Source of the DNA: Planctomycetota bacterium
GTDB lineage: Bacteria > Planctomycetota > UBA1135 > JADKAF01
Assembly: GCA_016719295.1 (NCBI GenBank)
Contig: JADKAF010000001.1
Coordinates: 1,240,001 to 1,304,000, forward strand
DNA length: 64,000 bases
Direction of reading: 5' to 3'
Shown here: positions 51,239-59,776 of the stretch, piece after piece
Position numbering within the stretch: position 1 is the first letter of the stretch
Layout of the letters: every line of letters begins with the position of its first letter
The notes under the pieces: generated by a model
What the model saw: the letters and a program-made list of their open reading frames with translations, nothing else
Database searches by the model: none
Told to the model about the DNA's origin: nothing
Position numbers and translations under genes: made by a program

Positions 51239-52648
51239 ATGACGAAGCGCGTGCTGGTCCTCGGCGGCGGCATCACGGGCCTCACCGCGGCGCTGCGCGC
51301 TGCGGAGTCGGGGCTCGAGGTCGAGCTCTTCGAAGCGACGCGTCGCACGGGCGGCATGGGCGGCTCGATGAACGAGCGCGGCTTCGTGCTCGACCATGGC
51401 ATCCACGGGCTCTACTCGGCGCGCAAGGAGACCCAGCCGCTCGTTCGCGAGATGGTCGAGCGCTTCGGCTCCGACTTCCTCACCATCCAGAAGAAGACCT
51501 CCATCCATTTCCGCGGGCGCTATCTCAAGTACCCGATGGGGATGAAGGAGCTCTTCCGCGCGCTGCCGCTCCTCACCTCGGCGCGTTGCGTGCTCGACTT
51601 CGTGCGCACGCGGGTGCGCGGACGCCTGAAAGACATCGGCGTCGCCGAATCGTTCGAGCACTGGGTCTCGGATCGCTTCGGACACAGCCTCTACGAGATC
51701 TACTTCGGCCCGTACGTGGAGAAGGTCTGGGGCCTGCCGGGAACGCGCATGTCGAGCGCATGGCTCGCGCGCCGCATCTCCCAGATCAGCATCGCCACGG
51801 TCGTTCGTCGCGCGTTGAAGGCGATCTTCACGCGGCGCCCGCCGGACGAGATGCACTCGCTCCAGCCGCAGACCTTCCTCTATCCGCGGCTCGGCTCGGG
51901 GCAGTTCGTCGATCGGGTGCGCGACGGAGCGGTCGCGGCCGGAGCCGTACTGCACGAAGGCTGGCGAGTCCGGGGGCTGCGCCACGACGGCGCGCGGTGG
52001 AGCGTCGAGCTCGATACGCCCGAGGGTCCGCAGACCAAGACCGCGGACGCGATCGTGAATTCTCTTCCGCTCCCGGTGCTGATCTCGCTGCTGGGCGAAA
52101 CCGTTCCGCCTGCGGTGCGCGAAGCGGCCTCGGGCCTGCGCTTCCGCGCGATGACGATCGTGAACCTCTTCCTCGAGCGTGAGCGCATCTACGGCGACCA
52201 GTGGGTCTACTACTCGTCGCCGGATCTCCCGTTCAATCGAATCAACGAGTTCACCAACCTCGCTCCGGGCTACTCACCGCCCGGGCGTACGGCGTTGAAC
52301 TGCGAGATCACCTGCTTCACGGGAGATGCGACTTGGACCAGCAGCGACGAAGCGCTGGCCGAGCGCTGCATCGCGAGCCTCGAGCGCCTCCGGCTGATTC
52401 GCAGGGAAGAAGTTTCGGGTCATTCGGTGGCGCGCTTGCCCAACGCCTACCCGATCTTCGATGTCGGCTGCGAGACGAGGCTGGACACGGTGCTGCGCTA
52501 CCTGCGTCAGCAACCGGAGCTGCATACCGCGGGCCGCCAAGGCCGCTTCGAGTACATCAACATGGACGAGTGCATCTGGCATGCCACCGAGGCGATCGCG
52601 GCCATCCGCTCCCGCGCCTCGCGCGTCGACGAAGGAGCCCGCGCATGA
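51239..52648 (+). CDS. NAD(P)/FAD-dependent oxidoreductase (amine oxidase/UGM-like)
   Basis: Protein of 469 residues, the same length as its paralogue at 7189-8598. FAD-binding motif VLVLGGGITGLTAALRAAESG (split here as VLVLGGGITGL and AALRAAESG), second contact EATRRTGGMGGSM and LDHGIHGLYSARKE. The C-terminal GRQGRFEYINMDECIWHATEA closes the flavin site. It overlaps the aminotransferase-GNAT fusion by 4 bp. The pairing with a sugar aminotransferase points to a deoxysugar or surface glycan step; substrate unknown. Confidence 0.8.
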   Translation: MTKRVLVLGGGITGLTAALRAAESGLEVELFEATRRTGGMGGSMNERGFVLDHGIHGLYSARKETQPLVREMVERFGSDFLTIQKKTSIHFRGRYLKYPMGMKELFRALPLLTSARCVLDFVRTRVRGRLKDIGVAESFEHWVSDRFGHSLYEIYFGPYVEKVWGLPGTRMSSAWLARRISQISIATVVRRALKAIFTRRPPDEMHSLQPQTFLYPRLGSGQFVDRVRDGAVAAGAVLHEGWRVRGLRHDGARWSVELDTPEGPQTKTADAIVNSLPLPVLISLLGETVPPAVREAASGLRFRAMTIVNLFLERERIYGDQWVYYSSPDLPFNRINEFTNLAPGYSPPGRTALNCEITCFTGDATWTSSDEALAERCIASLERLRLIRREEVSGHSVARLPNAYPIFDVGCETRLDTVLRYLRQQPELHTAGRQGRFEYINMDECIWHATEAIAAIRSRASRVDEGARA

Positions 52649-54297
52649 TCCCGGTCTTCCGCCCTGCCATCGGCGACGAGGAGATTCGCGCCGTCACCGA
52701 GGTCTTGCGCTCGGGCTGGATCGGCCTCGGCCCGAAGACCGCCGAGTTCGAGAAGCGCTTCGCGGAGTGGGTCGGTGCCAAGCACGCGATCGGCGCGGCC
52801 TCGGGAACCGCGGCGCTCCATCTCGCGCTCGCCGCGCTCCGCATCGGCCCCGGGGACGAGGTCCTCGTGCCGACGGTGACCTTCGTCTCCACGGCGCACG
52901 TGGTCGAGTACGTCGGCGCGAAGCCGGTGTTCGTCGACGTACACGAGGACACGCTCTGCATGGACGTGGCCGACGCGGAGAGCAAGATCACCGAGCGCAC
53001 GAAGGCGATCATGCCCGTGCACTATGGCGGTCGCCCTTGCGACTTGGACCACATCCATCGCCTCTGCGAGAAGCACGGGCTCTACCTCGTCGAGGATGCC
53101 GCGCACGCCTGCGGCGCGCGCTGGCGCGATCGCTGGATCGGCGCGGACTCGCGGCCCTTCACCTGCTTCTCGTTCCACGCGGTGAAGAACCTCACCACGG
53201 GCGAAGGCGGCATGATCACCACCGACGACGATGCGCTCGCGCGCGAGCTGCGCGAGCTGCGCTGGATGGGGATCACCAAGGACACCTGGGATCGCAGCAC
53301 GAACGCGCAGGTCTACGCCTGGCAGTACTGGGTGAAGTCGCTGGGCTGGAAGGCGCACCTCTCCGACATCGCCGCGGCGATCGGCATCGTCCAGCTCTCG
53401 CGGCTCGAGAGCCTGAACGATCGGCGCCGCGAGCTCGTCGCTCGCTACGACGAGAAGCTGAAGGGCCTCGACTGGCTCCAGACCCCGGCGCCGGAGACCG
53501 GCCCCGGGAAGAGTTCATGGCACATCTATCACGTGCGCACCGAGCGACGTGACGAGCTGATCGCGCAGCTGAAGAAGCACGACATCGCTCCCGGAGTGCA
53601 CTACTACCCGGCGCACCTGCATCCCTACTACGCCTCGCGCGGCGATGCACACTGCCCGGTCGCCGAGCGCGTGTGGAAGAAGATCCTCACCCTCCCGCTC
53701 TTCCCGGACCTCACCGAGCAGCAGGTCGACGACATCTGCGCGGCGGTGCGTAGCTTCGCCTCCTATCTCGAGTGGAAGCGCTCGCGTCTCGAAGGGCACG
53801 GGGTCGTGCTTCGCGAGGTCGAGAGCACCGACCTCGACCGGCTGAGGGAGTGGCGCAACCATCCCGAGGGCCGGCGCTGGTTCTTCACGCACCAAGAGAT
53901 CACGGCGGACCTGCAGCTCGCCTGGTTCAATCGCTACCTACGTGCGGGCAACGAGCTGCTCTACGTCATCGAGACGCCCGAGGGGCGCCCGGTGGGAACG
54001 ATCGGGCTCTGCGGCATCGACCGGGCCCAGGGCACGGCGGAGCTCGGCCGCATGCTGATCGGCGAGCTCGACGAGCGCCGGCGCGGCTGGGGCAACAAGG
54101 CGGTGCGCCTCCTCCTCGAGTACGCGTTCTCCACGGCCGGACTCTCCCGTGTCTTCCTCGAGGTGCAGGAGGAGAACCAAGCCGCCCGGACCCTCTACCG
54201 CGCGTGCGGCTTCGAGGAGGAGGGCACTCTGCGCGCCTCCTACGTCGACGCGGCCGGCCAGCGGCGGAACAAGGTCTTGATGGCCGCGCTGCGCTGA
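52645..54297 (+). CDS. DegT/DnrJ/EryC1 aminotransferase fused to GNAT acetyltransferase
   Basis: Protein of 550 residues with two enzymes in one chain. Residues 1 to about 370 are a nucleotide-sugar aminotransferase: IPVFRPAIGDEEIRAVTEVL, SGWIGLGPKTAEFEKRF, AASGTAALHLALAAL, EDAAHACGARW, and FSFHAVKNLTTGEGGM with the PLP Lys. Residues about 375-550 are a GNAT domain close to RimJ/PseH type: VVLREVESTDLDRLREWRNH, TIGLCGID, RRRGWGNKAVRLLLEYAF and NQAARTLYRACGF. Together they would aminate a keto sugar and acetylate the new amine, as PseC plus PseH do in pseudaminic acid synthesis. The exact sugar is not known. ATGA overlap with the FAD oxidoreductase. Confidence 0.87.
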   Translation: MIPVFRPAIGDEEIRAVTEVLRSGWIGLGPKTAEFEKRFAEWVGAKHAIGAASGTAALHLALAALRIGPGDEVLVPTVTFVSTAHVVEYVGAKPVFVDVHEDTLCMDVADAESKITERTKAIMPVHYGGRPCDLDHIHRLCEKHGLYLVEDAAHACGARWRDRWIGADSRPFTCFSFHAVKNLTTGEGGMITTDDDALARELRELRWMGITKDTWDRSTNAQVYAWQYWVKSLGWKAHLSDIAAAIGIVQLSRLESLNDRRRELVARYDEKLKGLDWLQTPAPETGPGKSSWHIYHVRTERRDELIAQLKKHDIAPGVHYYPAHLHPYYASRGDAHCPVAERVWKKILTLPLFPDLTEQQVDDICAAVRSFASYLEWKRSRLEGHGVVLREVESTDLDRLREWRNHPEGRRWFFTHQEITADLQLAWFNRYLRAGNELLYVIETPEGRPVGTIGLCGIDRAQGTAELGRMLIGELDERRRGWGNKAVRLLLEYAFSTAGLSRVFLEVQEENQAARTLYRACGFEEEGTLRASYVDAAGQRRNKVLMAALR

Positions 54298-54486
54298 GGC
54301 GAGGCGGAAAGTTCCTCCCGATCGGGGCGAGATTCCGGCCTACGCCGGGCGGCGCGTTCTCGCCGGAGCGCCCCCTCGGCTAAGTTCCTCTTCCAAGGAT
54401 CGGGAAGAGAATCCGGGCGGCCTCGTCCCAGGCCGCGGTTCCGCCTCCCCCGCTCGGGGTACTGCCCCTCGACCCCAACGCAAACG

Positions 54487-55605
54487 ATGTCGAATTCTCG
54501 CACCTGGCTGCCCCTGGTGGGCGCCTCCGCCGTCCTCGGATTGGCGGCGTTGATCTTCGTCGTCCTCCTCCAGGAAGACGGCGAGAAGTCTGGCCCTGCC
54601 GCGCCCGGCCTCACCCAGAGCCGGGAGGAGCGGTCCGCCCAGCCCACCAACCTGGAGGCACCGGCGGTGCAGCGAGACACCTCGCGACAAGCGCCGCGGG
54701 TCGTGAGCGAGCTCGGCACCGAGGAGGACAGCGCCTTCCGCAACAAGCTGCGCTTCTTCGTGACTTCGCCAGACGGCACCGAGCGCCTGGCGAACGTGAA
54801 GGTCGAGCTGCGCGAAGTGCCGCTGCCCTTCGCGTTCGCGGCCGCGCTGGGCGGCAGCGGAGCCCTGGGTGGCGTGCTCCAGACGGGCGTCACCGACGCC
54901 AGCGGATCCTTCGCCTTCTTCGATGTGCCCGTACGCGACGTGCGCTACGAGATCCGCGCCTTCCACGGGGACTACGCTCCCGCGACCCTCGAGCTGGCCA
55001 CCATCCCCGCGCAAGGTGAGACGCCGGAGTACGAGCTCCGCATGCGCGAGGGCTTCCGGCTCCACGGCCGCGTCCTCGCGAAGAGCACCGAGGACCCGGT
55101 GGCGGAAGCGCGCCTGATCGTGCGCCGCGCGAACAACATGGCCGTGCTCCTCGGCGCCAGCTCTTCGGAGCCCGCGGAGAACGACCTGGTCGCCCAGAGC
55201 GATGCCGGCGGGTACTTCGAGGTGAAGAACGCGCCGGTAGGCTCGGTCGAGATCGTGGTGAAGGCCAAGGGCTACGCCGAGATCCGCGCGACCGAGCTGT
55301 TCGACGAGACGCTCCTCCCGAATCGGGAGAAGGAAGTCGTCTTCCACCTGGGCGCCGGCGGCGAAGTCGCGGGACGCGTCGAAACGCAAGATGGATCCCC
55401 GCTCCCCGGAGTGGAGGTCATCGCGCGCCGCACGGAGAACAACCAGACCTCGGTGGTCACGGGTAAGTCCGGAGCGGACGGCAAGTTCCGCTTGGAAGGC
55501 CTCATCGAGAACGAGAGTACTTCCTCACGGGTCAGAAGCCCGGCTTCATCTCCGAAGGACAGACGAGGGCGAAGTCGGGCGACCTTGAGGTCGCCGTGCG
55601 GATGA
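54487..55605 (+). CDS. Carboxypeptidase-regulatory-like repeat protein, N-terminal part (frameshifted)
   Basis: N-terminal about 342 sound residues of a larger protein. A membrane anchor (LPLVGASAVLGLAALIFVVLL) is followed by Ser/Glu-rich linker and carboxypeptidase-regulatory-like/prealbumin-type beta sandwiches, with typical TDASGSFAFFDVPVRD, FRLHGRVLAKSTEDPVAEA, SDAGGYFEVKNAPVG and GRVETQDGSPLPGVEV. After GKFRLEGLIEN (near 55512) the frame goes wrong, and the last about 30 residues to 55605 are unrelated. The natural continuation is in the other frame (next entry). A probable surface or periplasmic scaffold protein. Confidence 0.78.
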   Translation: MSNSRTWLPLVGASAVLGLAALIFVVLLQEDGEKSGPAAPGLTQSREERSAQPTNLEAPAVQRDTSRQAPRVVSELGTEEDSAFRNKLRFFVTSPDGTERLANVKVELREVPLPFAFAAALGGSGALGGVLQTGVTDASGSFAFFDVPVRDVRYEIRAFHGDYAPATLELATIPAQGETPEYELRMREGFRLHGRVLAKSTEDPVAEARLIVRRANNMAVLLGASSSEPAENDLVAQSDAGGYFEVKNAPVGSVEIVVKAKGYAEIRATELFDETLLPNREKEVVFHLGAGGEVAGRVETQDGSPLPGVEVIARRTENNQTSVVTGKSGADGKFRLEGLIENESTSSRVRSPASSPKDRRGRSRATLRSPCG

Positions 55606-56930
55606 CGCAGTCCGGTCGCGTCGTCGGCAAGGCGCTGCGCTCGTCGAGCTCTCGTCCTCTGCGCCAGTTCACGGCGACGATCGTCTCCTATCGCGAGGTG
55701 CCGAAGGAAGCGCCGCAGCCGCAGCTCTCCGCGGACCAGAAAGCCGTCGCAGCGAACGCCGGCGAAGGCGCCGCGCTCTCGGGAGAAGATCGCTCCAGCG
55801 CCGGGGGCAGCCTCGGCTTCGGGACCGTGCTCGAGAGCCAGGAAGCTCCCCCCGCCCCTGGGAACCAACCGGCGCGAAACCCCTACGCGATCTACGGCAA
55901 CTCGCCGGTCATCTACACCGAGCTGCGCCAGACCCAGCGCATCATCGAGTCGCGTGACGGCAGCTTCGAGCTCGACGGCGTCGTCGCGCAGGGTACCTAC
56001 GTGGTGCGCATCGAGGCCTCGGGACTCGCGCCGGCGGTCAGCCAGCCGTTCCAGTGCGAGAAGGGCGTCACCGTGAATGTGGGCGACATCCTGCTCGACA
56101 CCGGCGGGATCCTCGAAGGCACCGTGGTGGACTCGCTCGGCGCGCCGGTCGTGAAGGCGCTCGTGAGCGTCAACTGCGCAGGCGCCGATCCCACGCAGAA
56201 TCCGATCAACAAGATCCTCGGCCCGATTGGCCCGCAGCCGCTGCAGCGGAAGTCCGCGGTCACCGACGAGCAGGGACGCTACCGCGTGGAGATGCTGATC
56301 CCCACGCCCGCCGCGAACCTCGTCGTCACCAAGGCCGGCTTCGCCGATGGCGATCCGGTCGAGACGCCCGTGCTCGCCGGCCAAACCACGACCATGCCTC
56401 CGATCATCCTGAAGACCGGCGGCGGGATCTTCGGCGTCGTGCTGAAGGACGGCGTGGCTCCGATGTCCGGGATGAAGGTGAGCTTGCGTCCTTCCGAGCA
56501 GCAGTCCGGCTCGCGCTTCTTCTCGCGCGACACCGTGACGGGCCACGACGGCAAGTTCGAGTTCGCCGGTATCCCGGCCGGGAAATACAAGATCCACGCG
56601 GTCTCGAGCAACATGGACGGGGTGAACCCGTTCGCGACCATCATCACGATCCGCCAGACCGAGCAAGAGGTCGAAGTCGAGGACGCGATGCGCCGCGAGG
56701 TGACGCTGAACGTCCCGACGGCGTCGGCGGTGCCCGGCGTGATGCCCACCTTCCCCCCGCCCGGTCAGCCTCCGGGCCAGGCCGGCGACAACGCCGCGGC
56801 CGCCGCGGAGAAGATGCGGGCGCAGACCGAGGAAGAGGCGACGCGCCTGAAGAAGAAGATGCAGGAAGCGCAGCGCACCGACGAAGGCGGTGGCAGCGGA
56901 GACGGCACGGGCAGCGACGGCGGCAACTGA
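55596..56930 (+). CDS. Carboxypeptidase-regulatory-like repeat protein, C-terminal part
   Basis: Continuation of the preceding protein. True homology starts upstream of the GTG at 55596, at about 55515 (EYFLTGQKPGFISEGQ). Further beta-sandwich repeats follow: GSFELDGVVAQGTYVVRIEA, GGILEGTVVDSLGAPVVKA, TDEQGRYRVEML, GGIFGVVLKDGVAPMSGM and HDGKFEFAGIPAGKYKI. The tail is a charged helix (EEEATRLKKKMQEAQ) and a Gly/Asp/Ser-rich end. The initiation codon at 55596 has no clear ribosome site, so this half is unlikely to be made on its own. Repaired, the gene spans 54487-56930, about 814 residues. Confidence 0.75.
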   Translation: MRMTQSGRVVGKALRSSSSRPLRQFTATIVSYREVPKEAPQPQLSADQKAVAANAGEGAALSGEDRSSAGGSLGFGTVLESQEAPPAPGNQPARNPYAIYGNSPVIYTELRQTQRIIESRDGSFELDGVVAQGTYVVRIEASGLAPAVSQPFQCEKGVTVNVGDILLDTGGILEGTVVDSLGAPVVKALVSVNCAGADPTQNPINKILGPIGPQPLQRKSAVTDEQGRYRVEMLIPTPAANLVVTKAGFADGDPVETPVLAGQTTTMPPIILKTGGGIFGVVLKDGVAPMSGMKVSLRPSEQQSGSRFFSRDTVTGHDGKFEFAGIPAGKYKIHAVSSNMDGVNPFATIITIRQTEQEVEVEDAMRREVTLNVPTASAVPGVMPTFPPPGQPPGQAGDNAAAAAEKMRAQTEEEATRLKKKMQEAQRTDEGGGSGDGTGSDGGN

Positions 56931-56938
56931 GCCAGGCA

Positions 56939-56974
56939 GGCCGGGCGGAGGAGGGAACTCAGCTTCGCCCGGCC
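56939..56974 (+). terminator. Hairpin after the regulatory-like repeat gene
   Basis: A 9-bp stem (56939-56947 with 56966-56974) with an 18-nt purine-rich loop directly follows the stop codon at 56930. Probably a terminator; no T-tract. Confidence 0.45.
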
Positions 56975-57082
56975 TCGACGGCGCCCCGCGGGACGCGGTC
57001 CAGAGAGCCTCGGGCGCCAGAAGTTGGCTTGTGCCCCGCGATCTCGTACCTTCTCGGGGTAGGGCGTCCATGTGAGGCGCTC

Positions 57083-57844
57083 ATGCGCTGCAGCGCCCCC
57101 CCGATGCCGAAGCCCGAACGACGCCTGGAGACGGAACGGCGCGCCCTGGAACGCGCGCTCTCGCGCCTTTCGAGCCTCCAAGTGGAGCTGGCGTTCCACC
57201 GCGCGAGAGATCCGTTGGTCCGCTACCGCGCGTTCCGCAGCGGTCGGCTGGAGCTGCGCATGCACGAAGCGCTCTCCAATGCGCCGAACGAGGTGCTGCA
57301 CTCCCTCGTGGACTGGGTGCTGAAGCGCGGCGATCGCGGCGAGCGGTTGGATCGGCACCTCGACTCCCTCGCCGTCGAGCTGCGCCGCGACACGTCTCCA
57401 CCGCCGATCCTGCTGCGCGGTGAGGTCCACGATCTCGGTGAGATCAGCAGTGAGGTTCTGGAGCGCCACTTCGTACCTGGCCGCGCCCCAGCGCGCTCCC
57501 CGCTCACGCTACTCGCCTCACGTCCGTCGTCCGCGGTGACCTGGGGTCCCCGGCGCACGGCGTCGGCGAAAGCGCGCAAGTCGATCCTGTTCGGCTCCTA
57601 CGACCCGGTTCTGGATCTCGTACGCGTGCACCCGCGCCTCGATCGCGCCGATGTACCTCGGCGCTTCGTGGCCTTCGTGCTCTTCCACGAGCTCTTGCAC
57701 GCGGCGATCCCGGCCCAGCGCACGCCGAGCGGTCGCGTCGTGCACCACACGCCCACCTTCCGCCGCTACGAGCGGAACCACCCGGACTGGGAATGGGCGG
57801 AAGCGTGGGAGCGCGAGAACATCCGGCGGCTCGCGAGCTCCTGA
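57083..57844 (+). CDS. SprT-like zinc metallopeptidase
   Basis: Protein of 253 residues. The N-terminal helical region has LELRMHEALSNAPNEVLHSL, then FVLFHELLHAAIPAQ with the HExxH zinc site and a downstream HHTPTFRRYERNHPDWEW that gives the next His. This arrangement is found in SprT-like/M48-related cytosolic metallopeptidases. No signal peptide, so cytoplasmic. ATG 57083 or ATG 57104 could start; the first has no strong ribosome site. Convergent with the MamK-like operon. Confidence 0.75.
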   Translation: MRCSAPPMPKPERRLETERRALERALSRLSSLQVELAFHRARDPLVRYRAFRSGRLELRMHEALSNAPNEVLHSLVDWVLKRGDRGERLDRHLDSLAVELRRDTSPPPILLRGEVHDLGEISSEVLERHFVPGRAPARSPLTLLASRPSSAVTWGPRRTASAKARKSILFGSYDPVLDLVRVHPRLDRADVPRRFVAFVLFHELLHAAIPAQRTPSGRVVHHTPTFRRYERNHPDWEWAEAWERENIRRLASS

Positions 57845-57863
57845 GAGCGGAGCTCGCGAGCCG
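57827..57863. terminator. Bidirectional hairpin between SprT-like and MamK-like genes
   Basis: A perfect 14-bp stem (57827-57840 with 57850-57863) overlaps the last codons of the SprT-like gene, whose TGA lies in the 9-nt loop. It ends 10 bp before the stop of the MamK-like gene on the other strand. It could terminate both transcripts. Confidence 0.75.
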
Positions 57864-57873
57864 CGAGCGAAGC

Positions 57874-58968
57874 TCAGGAGAGCTGCTCCCAGTGCTCCGG
57901 CGGCATATCGTGAGCGATCTTCAGCGCTCCGTTGGCGCCCCCGTACATGGGCTCTTCCGTGCGGATGACGCGACCGCCGCCGAGACGCGCGCGCATCTCC
58001 TGTTCGAGAGCACGATCGAGCCCCTGGATCTGCGAGCCACCACCCGCGAGGAGCACGCGATTGCGGAGGCGATCCTGGAACTCGGGATCGAAGCTGCGCA
58101 CCAGCGAGTGGATCGACTCGACCATGGGCGGCACGATCGAGCGGCACGACTTGCGCATCGCTTCGGTGATGTCGAAGGACGTCGGCTTCCCATCGACCGG
58201 TAGCTCGACCTGGATGCGGTCCGAGGCTTCACCGACGAAGGAGTACTTCTCCTTCAAGCGCTTCACCATGGGGCGCGAGAACGACGCGCCCGGGCAGGCC
58301 TCGGCGAGATTGCGCTCGAGCTGCTCGTCGATGTAGTCCCCCGCCGTCGGCAGGGTGATCTGGTCGCCCTCCTCGGGCATCGTGCCGTGCATGCGGCAGA
58401 GGTCCGTGGTCCCCGCGCCGATATCGATCACCAGCACATCCTCCAGCCAGTCCATGCCGTAGGCCACCGAGAACGGCTGCGAGCAGAGCATCACGGCATC
58501 CATCACCTCGCGAGCGGCTTCGATGATCGCCTTCTGGTTGTGGATGCTGGCCTGTGCCGGTGCGCCGATGACGCCGTAGATGAGCTCGTCGGGGCGCGGC
58601 TGGGCCAAGCTCACGGCGTGCCGGATGAGCGCGCGCGCGGCCTCCAGGTTCTCCTTCGCTTCCGGAGAGGTGAAGTCGCCCTTCTCGGAGCCCTTGATCA
58701 CCCCGCGCTCGAGAGGACGGAACATCTTGAGCGAGAGCCGTTTCTCCAGCGCTTCCTCGCCGAAGAGGATGTCGCGCTTCAAGAGCTTTCGCGCGACGTG
58801 GTCCTTCGGATAGCCGACGAGGCTCGCGACCGTCGCGCGTACGCCATTGGAAGCGGAGATCGAGGTGCGCGAGGTGCCGAGGTCCACGCCGATGTACAGC
58901 ACCCCGTGGTCCTTCGTCTTCCCCGCGTCGGCCTCGCCAGCTCCCGCCGGCCCTTGATTGCTGCCCAT
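57874..58968 (-). CDS. MamK-like actin
   Basis: Protein of 364 residues, with a about 20-residue Gly/Ala extension and then an actin-fold ATPase. Landmarks: YIGVDLGTSRTSIS (phosphate 1, residues 25-38), ASLVGYPKDHVARKLL, ELIYGVIGAPAQASI (connect 1), Glu154 in AAREVMDAV, VLVIDIGAGTTDLCRMHGT (phosphate 2, 178-196), QITLPTAGDYIDEQL, VLLAGGGSQIQGL (adenosine, 305-317) and GGANGALKIAHDMPPEHW. The VGYPKD, GTxPxxxDQxTLxxAG and PPxxWxQL segments are hallmarks of MamK, the filament that lines up magnetosomes, and are absent from MreB, ParM and FtsA. It follows a coiled-coil gene by 16 bp. Function here unknown; filament formation is expected. Confidence 0.9.
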   Translation of the reverse strand: MGSNQGPAGAGEADAGKTKDHGVLYIGVDLGTSRTSISASNGVRATVASLVGYPKDHVARKLLKRDILFGEEALEKRLSLKMFRPLERGVIKGSEKGDFTSPEAKENLEAARALIRHAVSLAQPRPDELIYGVIGAPAQASIHNQKAIIEAAREVMDAVMLCSQPFSVAYGMDWLEDVLVIDIGAGTTDLCRMHGTMPEEGDQITLPTAGDYIDEQLERNLAEACPGASFSRPMVKRLKEKYSFVGEASDRIQVELPVDGKPTSFDITEAMRKSCRSIVPPMVESIHSLVRSFDPEFQDRLRNRVLLAGGGSQIQGLDRALEQEMRARLGGGRVIRTEEPMYGGANGALKIAHDMPPEHWEQLS

Positions 58969-58984
58969 CTCGGTCGCTCCTGGC

Positions 58985-59776
58985 CTATTCGGCCCCCTTC
59001 TGGATCTTCAGGTTGGCCTGGAAGATCACGTCCATCAGACCTTGCTTCTTCTTGAACTGTCCGGAGCCCTTGTCGAGCCCTTGGACACCTCGAAAGACCG
59101 AGGCGATGCCAGGCTCGACCTGGGCTCCGGAAAGGGCGCGGCTCAGCTCGTCCTCGGCCTGCGCGAGGCGACTCTTGAGCTTTGCCATGCGGCGCTCGAG
59201 CTGCACGATCTGCTCCTGCGCCGCCGGGTCGACCTCGCGCACCACTTCGCGCTGCCGATCCAGGTATCCGGACACGAACGCGAGGAGCCGCGCGCTCAGC
59301 TGCTCAGCCTTGGTTCGCCCGGCATCGCCGAGGGCCTCGCGCACCAGGCGCTGCAGACCTTGATTCAGGTCCTCCGGCGAGGCGCCGAGAGCGCCGACGC
59401 GCACATCGCGCTGCGCCGATTCGAGCTCTTGGCTGGCGCGCTGCAGATCGAGGCGGAGCTCGTCGACGCGCCGCTGCGAGAGCGCGACCTCTTGCATCGT
59501 GCGCTCGCGCACGTGCGAGAGCTCGCGCACCTCCTTCGTGAGCCGATCCAGCTCTTCGCGCGCTTCCGCAACGATGAAGTCGCGCTCGCGCTCCTCGAGC
59601 TCGAGGCGCCGCGAATCCACGACGCGATCCACGACGTCCTCGACCAGGCGGGCGATCTGGTCCAGGCCGATCACGCGCACCTTGCCGACTCCCGCGCTCT
59701 TCAGCTTGTCGACCGAAGTCGTGCGGAAGAACGAACTGAGCTCGCCCCAGAGCGAGCGCCGATTCTCTCCGCTCAC
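58985..59776 (-). CDS. Coiled-coil protein paired with the MamK-like actin
   Basis: Protein of 263 residues. A short N-terminal domain with GKVRVIGLDQIARLVEDVVD (31-50) is followed by a coiled coil at about 50-123 (ELEERERDFIVAEAREELDR), a helical break, and a second coiled coil at about 178-216. The basic C-terminal tail ends with FKKKQGLMDVIFQANLKIQK, a compact conserved-looking motif. No membrane helix. GTG start at 59776 overlaps the stop of the ATPase gene (GTGA). Its place between an ATPase and an actin suggests an adaptor or filament-binding protein, as the coiled-coil Mad proteins are in some magnetotactic bacteria. Confidence 0.7.
   Translation of the reverse strand: MSGENRRSLWGELSSFFRTTSVDKLKSAGVGKVRVIGLDQIARLVEDVVDRVVDSRRLELEERERDFIVAEAREELDRLTKEVRELSHVRERTMQEVALSQRRVDELRLDLQRASQELESAQRDVRVGALGASPEDLNQGLQRLVREALGDAGRTKAEQLSARLLAFVSGYLDRQREVVREVDPAAQEQIVQLERRMAKLKSRLAQAEDELSRALSGAQVEPGIASVFRGVQGLDKGSGQFKKKQGLMDVIFQANLKIQKGAE

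Noticed and set aside
55500..55620. Programmed ribosomal frameshift in the regulatory-like protein
   Set aside because: No slippery heptamer or stimulatory hairpin is visible at the junction, and the family does not use one. A base deletion is simpler.
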